Source: Reyranella sp.
GTDB lineage: Bacteria > Pseudomonadota > Alphaproteobacteria > Reyranellales > Reyranellaceae
Direction: 5' to 3'
Assembly (NCBI RefSeq): GCF_004296935.1
Contig: NZ_SCVH01000156.1
Coordinates: 1 to 64,000, forward strand
Length of the DNA stretch: 64,000 bases
The position numbers and the translations under genes are program-made. Position 1 is the first letter of the stretch; every line of letters starts with the position of its first letter. Positions 58,495-64,000 of this stretch are shown here, one piece after another. The notes beneath the pieces are model-generated. The model saw only the letters and a list, made by a program, of their open reading frames with translations, made no database searches and was not told where the DNA came from.

Positions 58495-58551
58495 GTCACT
58501 GACTCAAAATTGCGGACAGACTTCGAGTCCCGGCAATTTCCGTCGGGCCGA

Positions 58552-59193
58552 TCAGGTCAGGAGGGGAGCCATGTCAGGGTCGCCCTTCCGCATCGCCCGC
58601 TGATAGGCGTCGCGCGCGCCGATGCGCTGGAGATAGGCGAGGATGGCGGGATAGGGCGCGAGGTCGAAGGGCAGGAACAGGCGCATGGTCGTCAGCGAGA
58701 AGACGTTCATGATGTCGGCGGTCGTGAACTCGCGGCCGGCGAGATAGTCGGCCTTGCCGAGTCGCGCCTCGACCAGATCGAGCGCCAGTTTCAGGCGTGC
58801 CTTCATGGCGAGCAGCATCGGATTGTCGGCGGCGAGATTCAGTCGCCCCAGGATCATGTTCCGTCCGGTGGCCGGCTGCAGCGTGCCGTTGGCGAAATGG
58901 AACCAGTAGAGGAACTGGGCGAAGTCGGGGTGATCGGCGGCGAGCACGAGGCGGCCATTGCCGTATCTGGCGACGATGTAGTCGACGATGGCGGCGGACT
59001 CGGCCAGGACCAGATCGCCGTCGGTGATCACCGGCGCGGCGCCGATCGGATGCAGCGCCTTGTAGTCGGGCTGCGCCAGCCGGGTGACGGGATGGCGGTC
59101 GTAGACCTTCAACTCGTAGGGGATGCCGAGTTCCTCGCAGAGCCAGACGATGCGTTCCGACTGCGACTTGCCGAGATGATGAACGGTGAGCAT
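58552..59193 (-). CDS. Glutathione S-transferase family protein
   Basis: 213 aa from ATG 59193. Thioredoxin-like N-domain MLTVHHLGKSQSERIVWLCEELG with YELKVYDRHPVTRLAQPDYK, ITDGDLVLAESAAIVDYIV (the Glu-Ser glutathione contact), then a helical C-domain. The Ser in GKSQSERI is the likely catalytic Ser of a beta/theta-like class. It conjugates or isomerises electrophiles. Substrate unknown. Divergent from the MarR gene at 59291. Confidence 0.9.
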   Translation of the reverse strand: MLTVHHLGKSQSERIVWLCEELGIPYELKVYDRHPVTRLAQPDYKALHPIGAAPVITDGDLVLAESAAIVDYIVARYGNGRLVLAADHPDFAQFLYWFHFANGTLQPATGRNMILGRLNLAADNPMLLAMKARLKLALDLVEARLGKADYLAGREFTTADIMNVFSLTTMRLFLPFDLAPYPAILAYLQRIGARDAYQRAMRKGDPDMAPLLT

Positions 59194-59290
59194 GCGGCAG
59201 AAAATGTCGGAAAAACGGCGGGTCCGCAACGCCGGCCCGGTGGGGTGCCAATGCCGCGCGCCCGCTCTATAGTCGCGGCCAGTTAAAGAC

Positions 59291-59788
59291 ATGGTCGAAT
59301 CAAGATCCCCCGCCAATCCGTTGTTCCTGCGCGAGGAGGAACTGCGTCAGGGCATCGAGCTGATGTTCTACGCCTACCGGGATTTCACGTTCGAATCGGA
59401 CCAGCACCTCAAGCGCTATCTCCTCGGGCGGGCGCATCACCGCGCGCTCTACTTCATCGGCCGCCATCCCGGCGAGACCGTCGGCCATCTGCTGTCGATC
59501 CTCAAGGTCACCAAGCAGTCGATCAGCCGCGTGCTGAAGGACCTCATCGAGCAGGGCTACGTCGAGCAGAAGAGCGGCGCGCGCGACCGCCGCGAGCGAC
59601 GGCTGTGGCTCACCGAGAAAGGCACCAAGCTGGAGCACGACCTGACCGACCGCCAGAGCCAGCGCTTTGCCCGCGCCTATCGCGAAACCGGCGCCGACTC
59701 GGTCGAGGGCTTCCGCAAGGTCCTGCTCGGCCTGCTCGATCCCGCCGAACGCGCCGTCGTCGACAAGCGGGTACGGGGTGGGCGCTGA
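59291..59788 (+). CDS. MarR family transcriptional regulator
   Basis: 165 aa. The helix-turn-helix lies near RHPGETVGHLLSILKVTKQS with ISRVLKDLIEQGYVEQ (~55-95), and the wing SGARDRRERRLWLTEKG follows. It precedes a two-component system by only 5 nt, so it is probably co-transcribed with the response-regulator and kinase genes. It is also divergent from the GST gene, with 97 bp between starts, and may control it. Ligand unknown. Confidence 0.87.
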   Translation: MVESRSPANPLFLREEELRQGIELMFYAYRDFTFESDQHLKRYLLGRAHHRALYFIGRHPGETVGHLLSILKVTKQSISRVLKDLIEQGYVEQKSGARDRRERRLWLTEKGTKLEHDLTDRQSQRFARAYRETGADSVEGFRKVLLGLLDPAERAVVDKRVRGGR

Positions 59789-59793
59789 GTATC

Positions 59794-60495
59794 ATGGACG
59801 CGTCGGCCGACAAGCCGCACATCCTGGTCGTCGACGACGACACGCGCCTGCGCGAGCTCCTGAAGTCGTTTCTCTCGCGCAACGGCTTTCGCGTCAGCAC
59901 CGCAGGCCATGCCGCCGAGGCACGCCAGCGCCTGGCCGCGCTCGACTTCGACCTGATCGTGCTCGATGTGATGATGCCGGGTGAGACCGGTCTCGACTTC
60001 GCGACCCAGTTGCGCCAAACCGACAGCGTTCCGATCCTGATGCTGACGGCCATGGGCGAGACCAAGGACCGTATCGCCGGCCTGGAAACCGGCGTCGATG
60101 ACTATCTCGGCAAGCCGTTCGAGCCGCGTGAACTGCTGCTGCGCATCCAGAGCGTGCTGCGCCGCGGCCGGGCCGGTACCACGCCCTCGACCGAACCGCA
60201 GCGCCTCGTGGTGTTTGGCCCGATGCAGTTCGACATCGCGCTGGGCGAGCTCACGCAGAAGGGCAGGCGCGTGGCACTCACCGACGCCGAGGTGGCGCTG
60301 CTCCGTGCCTTTGCCGGCCGCATGGGCGAAGTGCTGAGCCGCGAGACGCTGTGCAAGAGCGTCGGCAGCGCCATCAACGAGCGCGCCATCGACGTGCAGG
60401 TGACGCGGCTCAGGCGCAAGATCGAGCCCGACCCGTCCTTTCCGCGCTACCTGCGCACCGTCAGGGGCCAGGGCTACCGGCTGGTCGACGCATGA
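59794..60495 (+). CDS. OmpR-type response regulator
   Basis: 233 aa. The receiver has acidic residues in ILVVDDDTRL, the phosphoacceptor Asp58 in LIVLDVMMPGETG, MLTAMGE and Lys107 in YLGKPFEPREL. The winged-helix effector domain (~135-230) ends TVRGQGYRLVD. It pairs with the kinase that starts 13 nt downstream. Target genes are not evident; the neighbouring aminotransferase or MarR gene are possibilities. Confidence 0.93.
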   Translation: MDASADKPHILVVDDDTRLRELLKSFLSRNGFRVSTAGHAAEARQRLAALDFDLIVLDVMMPGETGLDFATQLRQTDSVPILMLTAMGETKDRIAGLETGVDDYLGKPFEPRELLLRIQSVLRRGRAGTTPSTEPQRLVVFGPMQFDIALGELTQKGRRVALTDAEVALLRAFAGRMGEVLSRETLCKSVGSAINERAIDVQVTRLRRKIEPDPSFPRYLRTVRGQGYRLVDA

Positions 60496-60508
60496 TGGTG
60501 GCCCGCTC

Positions 60509-61864
60509 ATGAAATGGGCCACCGCCCGCGACATCTTCGAGCGCATCGCCACCTGGGCCGACAAGCACTCGCCGCAGACGCTGTTCGCGCGCGCGCTGAT
60601 CATCATTGTCGTGCCGATGCTGCTGCTGCAGGCGCTCTCCGCCTGGTGGTTCTACAGCCAGCGCGGCGACAACGTCACCAACCGTCTCGCCATCCTGCTG
60701 GTGCGTGACTTGCGCGTGCTGATCCAGCTGCGGTCCGACTTTCCCGACGACGAGCACCGCGCCTGGATCCTGCGCCGCTCGGCCCAGGACCTCCTGCTGT
60801 TCGTCAGCTTCCGCAAGGGCATCGTGCGGCCGTTCAAGCAGCCGGAGTATTTCGACATCGTCGCCCGCGAGGTCCAGGGCGCGCTCGAGGCCGACCTCAA
60901 GCGGCCCTTCTACATCGACAACGATGTCGGCGGCGGCCAGATGCTGATCGAGATCCAGCTCAACGACGGCGACGTGATGGACGTTCTGGTGCCGCACGTC
61001 CGCCTCACCTTCGGATCGAGCTTCGCCTATGTGCTGGCCCAGCTTGGCCTCGCCCTGGTGCTGTTCGGGCTCGCCATCTGGTTCATGCGCCGCGAACTCG
61101 TTCCGATCGAACACCTCGGCGTCGCCGCCGATGCGCTGGGCAAAGGTCGCGACGTCCCCGACTTCGCCTTTTCGGGCGGCACCCGTGAGGTGCGCAACGC
61201 CGCCACCGCCTTCCACACCATGCGCATCCGGCTGCGTCGCTCCATCCAGCAGCGCACCGAGATGCTGGCCGGCGTCAGCCACGATCTCCGGACGCCGCTT
61301 ACCCGGATGAAGCTGTCGCTGGCGCTCCTGCCCGAGACGCCGGAGACCAAGGAGCTCGCCGACGACGTCTCCGACATGGAGCGGATGATCGAGGGCTACC
61401 TCGCCTTCGCCCGCGGCGAGGGCGACGAGGATCCTGCGCCGGTCGATCTTTCCGAGATCCTGGAGGATGTGGCGGCGGGCGCCCGCCGGGACAACGCCAA
61501 CGTCGAGGTCGGCTGGCAGGGCGACATGAACGTCGAGCTGCGTGCGCTCGCCATCAAGCGCTGCCTGACCAACCTGGTGTCGAATGCGCTGCGCCATGGC
61601 ACCAAGGTGCGGATCGAGGCCATCCGCGGCCGTACCTCGGTCGAAATCACGATCGACGACGACGGACCCGGCATCCCGCCCGACAAGTACGAGGACGTGT
61701 TCCGGCCGTTCTTTCGCCTCGACGAATCGCGCAACACCGACACCGGCGGCGTCGGTCTCGGCCTCACCATCGCGCGCGACGTGGCGCGTAGCCATGGCGG
61801 CGACGTGGCGCTCGGCCCCTCGCCGCTCGGTGGTTTGCGCGTGATCGTGCGAATTCCGTTATGA
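60509..61864 (+). CDS. EnvZ-like sensor histidine kinase
   Basis: 451 aa. Membrane helices at ~28-48 and ~173-193 enclose a periplasmic sensor of about 125 residues (RGDNVTNRLAILLVRDLRVL onwards). HAMP ~193-245, then H-box VSHDLRTPLTRMKL with His258, N-box LTNLVSNALRHG, G1 IDDDGPGIP and G2 TGGVGLGLTIARD. The sensor domain is of RisS/EnvZ-type appearance but the signal is unknown. Its stop overlaps an ATG (61861) in the frame of the next gene. Confidence 0.93.
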   Translation: MKWATARDIFERIATWADKHSPQTLFARALIIIVVPMLLLQALSAWWFYSQRGDNVTNRLAILLVRDLRVLIQLRSDFPDDEHRAWILRRSAQDLLLFVSFRKGIVRPFKQPEYFDIVAREVQGALEADLKRPFYIDNDVGGGQMLIEIQLNDGDVMDVLVPHVRLTFGSSFAYVLAQLGLALVLFGLAIWFMRRELVPIEHLGVAADALGKGRDVPDFAFSGGTREVRNAATAFHTMRIRLRRSIQQRTEMLAGVSHDLRTPLTRMKLSLALLPETPETKELADDVSDMERMIEGYLAFARGEGDEDPAPVDLSEILEDVAAGARRDNANVEVGWQGDMNVELRALAIKRCLTNLVSNALRHGTKVRIEAIRGRTSVEITIDDDGPGIPPDKYEDVFRPFFRLDESRNTDTGGVGLGLTIARDVARSHGGDVALGPSPLGGLRVIVRIPL

Positions 61865-61926
61865 GCGGACCGCCGGCTTGCGTCCCGGCAGTCTGTGCTA
61901 CAGTCGAGGAAATACCCGAGAGAACA

Positions 61927-63036
61927 ATGTCCAAGACAAAAATATCCAATCCCCAGTCGCTCAAGTTCGCCCGCGTTCCGCATCCGTCGCCTCTTGCCGC
62001 CGACAAGCGTGCCGCGCTCCTGAAGAATCCGGGCTTCGGCCGGGTCTTCACCGACCACATGGTGACCGTCCGCTATCACGAGTCCCAGGGCTGGCACGAC
62101 GCCAGGATCGAGCCGCGCGCGCCGATCCCGATGGACCCGGCGGCGGCCGTCCTGCACTACGCCCAGGAGATCTTCGAGGGACTCAAGGCCTACCGCACGG
62201 CCGATGGCGGCGCGACGCTGTTCCGGCCGGAGCAGAACGCCCGCCGCTTCCAGCAATCGGCCGAACGACTGGCCATGCCGGAGCTGCCCGAATCGGTATT
62301 CCTCGAGGCCTGCGATCTGCTCGTCAGCACCGACCGCGAATGGATTCCCGACGGCGACGGCAGCCTCTATCTCCGGCCGTTCATGTTCGCCAACGAGATC
62401 TTCCTCGGCGTGAAGCCCTCGTCGGACTACCTGTTCATGGTCATCGCCTCGTCGGTCGGCGCCTACTTCAAGACCGACGCGCCCGCGGTCTCGGTCTGGG
62501 TGTCGCCGGACTACACGCGCGCCGCCCCTGGCGGCACGGGCGCTGCCAAGTGCGGCGGCAACTATGCCGCCAGCCTGCTCGCCCAGGCGGAAGCGACCAA
62601 GCATGGCTGCGATCAGGTCGTGTTCCTCGACGCCGTCGATCGGCGCTGGGTGGAGGAGCTCGGCGGCATGAACATCTTCTTCGTCTTCGATGACGGCTCG
62701 ATGGTGACGCCACCGCTCGGCGGCACGATCCTGCCCGGCATCACGCGTTCATCGCTGCTGACCCTGGCCAAGGACAAGGGCATCGCCGTTCGCGAGGAGC
62801 GCTATTCCATCCAGCAATGGAAGGCCGATGCCGTCAGCGGCCGCCTGCGCGAAGCCTTCGCCTGCGGCACGGCCGCCGTCGTCACGCCGATCGGCACCGT
62901 CCGCGCGCCCGATGGCGAATTCACCATCGGCAACGGCGGCTCCGGCGCGCGGACGGAAGAGCTGAAGTCCGTCCTGGTCGGCATCCAGCGCGGACGCACA
63001 GCCGACCCGCACGGCTGGATTCACAGGGTCTTCTAG
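61927..63036 (+). CDS. ilvE: Branched-chain amino acid aminotransferase 2
   Basis: 369 aa from ATG 61927; an in-frame ATG at 61861 that overlaps the kinase stop (ATGA) would add 22 residues of non-typical sequence. Family landmarks: VLHYAQEIFEGLKAYRTADG, YLRPFMFANEIFLGV, catalytic Lys in GGTGAAKCGGNYAASLL, QVVFLDAVDRRWVEELGGMN, ILPGITRSSLLTLA and EAFACGTAAVVTPIG. Length and sequence put it in the eukaryotic/Bacillus-like longer BCAT group, unlike the 310-aa protein at 57465-58397. PLP-dependent, cytoplasmic. Confidence 0.9.
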   Translation: MSKTKISNPQSLKFARVPHPSPLAADKRAALLKNPGFGRVFTDHMVTVRYHESQGWHDARIEPRAPIPMDPAAAVLHYAQEIFEGLKAYRTADGGATLFRPEQNARRFQQSAERLAMPELPESVFLEACDLLVSTDREWIPDGDGSLYLRPFMFANEIFLGVKPSSDYLFMVIASSVGAYFKTDAPAVSVWVSPDYTRAAPGGTGAAKCGGNYAASLLAQAEATKHGCDQVVFLDAVDRRWVEELGGMNIFFVFDDGSMVTPPLGGTILPGITRSSLLTLAKDKGIAVREERYSIQQWKADAVSGRLREAFACGTAAVVTPIGTVRAPDGEFTIGNGGSGARTEELKSVLVGIQRGRTADPHGWIHRVF

Positions 63037-63041
63037 GGCGC

Positions 63042-63380
63042 CTAGAACAGGCGCCCACCGTTCGGCACGACCTGGTCCGGCGCGAACAACACCACGCTGC
63101 CGTCCTCGGCGGGAAAGCCCAGCGTCAGGACCTGCGACATGAACTTGCCAATCTGACGTGGTGGGAAGTTCACCACCGCGGCGACCTGACGGCCGACGAG
63201 TTCCTCTGGCGTGTAGTGCACCGTGATCTGCGCCGAGGATTTCCGGATGCCGAGTTCGGGGCCGAAATCGATCGCCAGCCGCAACGCCGGTTTGCGTGCG
63301 CCCTCGAGGGGGGCCGCTTCCACGATGGTGCCGACGCGGATGTCGACCCGGGCGAAATCGTCGTAGGTGATCTGTTCCAT
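63042..63380 (-). CDS. CsaA-like tRNA-binding domain protein
   Basis: 112 aa consisting of one EMAP-II/CsaA OB-fold: ITYDDFARVDIRVGTIVEAA, PALRLAIDFGPELGIRKSSAQI, ELVGRQVAAVVNFPPRQIGK, SQVLTLGFPAEDG and VVLFAPDQVVPNGGRLF. Members bind tRNA, and CsaA has been linked to protein export or chaperoning. Convergent with the aminotransferase gene (5 nt between stops). Confidence 0.9.
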   Translation of the reverse strand: MEQITYDDFARVDIRVGTIVEAAPLEGARKPALRLAIDFGPELGIRKSSAQITVHYTPEELVGRQVAAVVNFPPRQIGKFMSQVLTLGFPAEDGSVVLFAPDQVVPNGGRLF

Positions 63381-63407
63381 GGGGAGCGCAGCCTAATCGG
63401 GTGCACC

Positions 63408-63441
63408 CAAAAGAAAAGGGGCCGCTCCGGGAGCGGCCCCT
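63408..63441 (-). terminator. Rho-independent terminator of the phasin gene
   Basis: An 11-bp perfect stem (63417-63427 with 63431-63441) with a 3-nt loop is followed on the minus strand by TTTTCTTTTGG. It starts 30 nt after the phasin stop. Confidence 0.88.
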
Positions 63442-63471
63442 CTCGTTCGATCGGCCTCGGCCGATGAAAGC

Positions 63472-63906
63472 TTACTTCTTGGCGATCGCGGCCTTGACCT
63501 CTTCGGTCAGCTCCGAAACGCGCGCGCTGAGCGCGGAGAGAGCCTCGGTCTGGCCCTTGCTGTAGAGGTCGGCCAGTTCCTTGGTGTTGGCCATGGCGGC
63601 CTCGTAGCTCTTCTTCACGAAGTCGATCTGCTTGGCAGCCTTCTCCTCGACGGTCGCGGCGGCGAGCACTTCGCTGCCGTGCTTGGAGAAGTCTTCCATC
63701 GCGGCGCGGACCATGTCGCCCTGGCGCTGCGCGATCGCCTTCATCGACTCGACGGCCGAGGTGTTGACGGCGGTCATCACGGCAAAGTTCTTGCGGCCGG
63801 TCTCGACCATCGACTCGATGTTCATCGAGGGCATCTTGAACTCGCCGGCAATCTTGCTGAAGTCGAAGTCGGCGAACGGATTCTTGAAGGCGCCAGTGGC
63901 GTACAT
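63472..63906 (-). CDS. Phasin family protein
   Basis: 144 aa from ATG 63906, with AGGAGAA upstream. The central helix-rich part (NIESMVETGRKNFAVMTAVN, RQGDMVRAAMEDFSKHG, FVKKSYEAAMANTKELADLY) matches the phasin domain, forming amphipathic helices that coat polyhydroxyalkanoate granules. A near-match to a CTGC-N3-GCAG PhaR-type site (CTGCGGTGCAC, 63959-63969) lies about 50 nt upstream; this is speculative. Own terminator downstream. Implies PHA storage in the host. Confidence 0.9.
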   Translation of the reverse strand: MYATGAFKNPFADFDFSKIAGEFKMPSMNIESMVETGRKNFAVMTAVNTSAVESMKAIAQRQGDMVRAAMEDFSKHGSEVLAAATVEEKAAKQIDFVKKSYEAAMANTKELADLYSKGQTEALSALSARVSELTEEVKAAIAKK

Positions 63907-64000
63907 GGGATTCTCCTGATGGGCGGAAACGCGTTGAAAACTCGGGAGCCCCGCTTTGCTGCGGTGCACAACGAGCCCTAATTTATGTCCGCGCTGCAGC

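Noticed and set aside
63959-63969. PhaR operator upstream of the phasin gene as a separate feature
   Set aside because: One mismatch to a short loose consensus and no PhaR gene in view; kept only as a remark.

Overview
The window looks like the chromosome of a GC-rich alphaproteobacterium. The evidence is strong third-position GC bias, the gene orders aroA-cmk-rpsA-ihfB-lapA and uvrC-pgsA-moaD-moaE, a FYDLN-acid protein, a phasin and many catabolic families. A Reyranella-like member of the Rhodospirillales/Hyphomicrobiales is plausible, but that is inference; no rRNA or other taxonomic marker is present. One tRNA gene is seen (Ala, anticodon GGC). There is no CRISPR array, transposase or phage gene.

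Left part (1-18.3 kb): a truncated gene end; a class III nucleotide cyclase with a TPR region, flanked on both sides by a shared intergenic motif; a coupled SDR / P1 peptidase / CrcB / BaiN-type flavoprotein group; a MORN-repeat secreted protein; CBS, QueC, VUT-type transporter, phosphatase-like and universal stress proteins; a secreted TPR protein ending in a Kazal-like domain; and an RND efflux pump.

Middle part (18.3-41.6 kb): an accessory catabolic region. Amidase, aspartate dehydrogenase and GMC oxidoreductase run on the plus strand. Facing them is a 16-kb minus-strand series: a MarR regulator, a FAD subunit, a fused 2Fe-2S/molybdopterin hydroxylase, a 6-hydroxynicotinate-reductase-like protein, UPF0280, an AA_synth (DUF1185) protein and an NTF2-like protein, then a branched-chain-type ABC transporter (LivK, fused LivH-LivM, LivG, LivF), a HyuA-like protein and two mandelate-racemase-family enzymes. 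The first six enzyme genes are joined by five consecutive 4-bp ATGA overlaps. This is the best candidate for an undescribed pathway: import, hydroxylation and reductive attack on an N-heterocycle or related ring compound. A CaiB/BaiF CoA-transferase is divergent from the MarR gene, and an ornithine cyclodeaminase family gene follows it.

Right part (41.6-64 kb): housekeeping genes. These are lapA, ihfB, rpsA, cmk, aroA, tRNA-Ala, guanine deaminase, PhoH, uvrC, pgsA, moaD and moaE, then a TPP-riboswitch-headed thiOSGE-thiF operon, two branched-chain aminotransferases on either side of a GST, a MarR regulator and a two-component system, and finally a CsaA-like protein and a phasin. A structured intergenic segment with a strong terminator upstream of phoH may be an uncharacterised small RNA. 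The moaE/thiF intergenic region carries nested long inverted repeats and a 34-nt repeat also found near the left end of the window.
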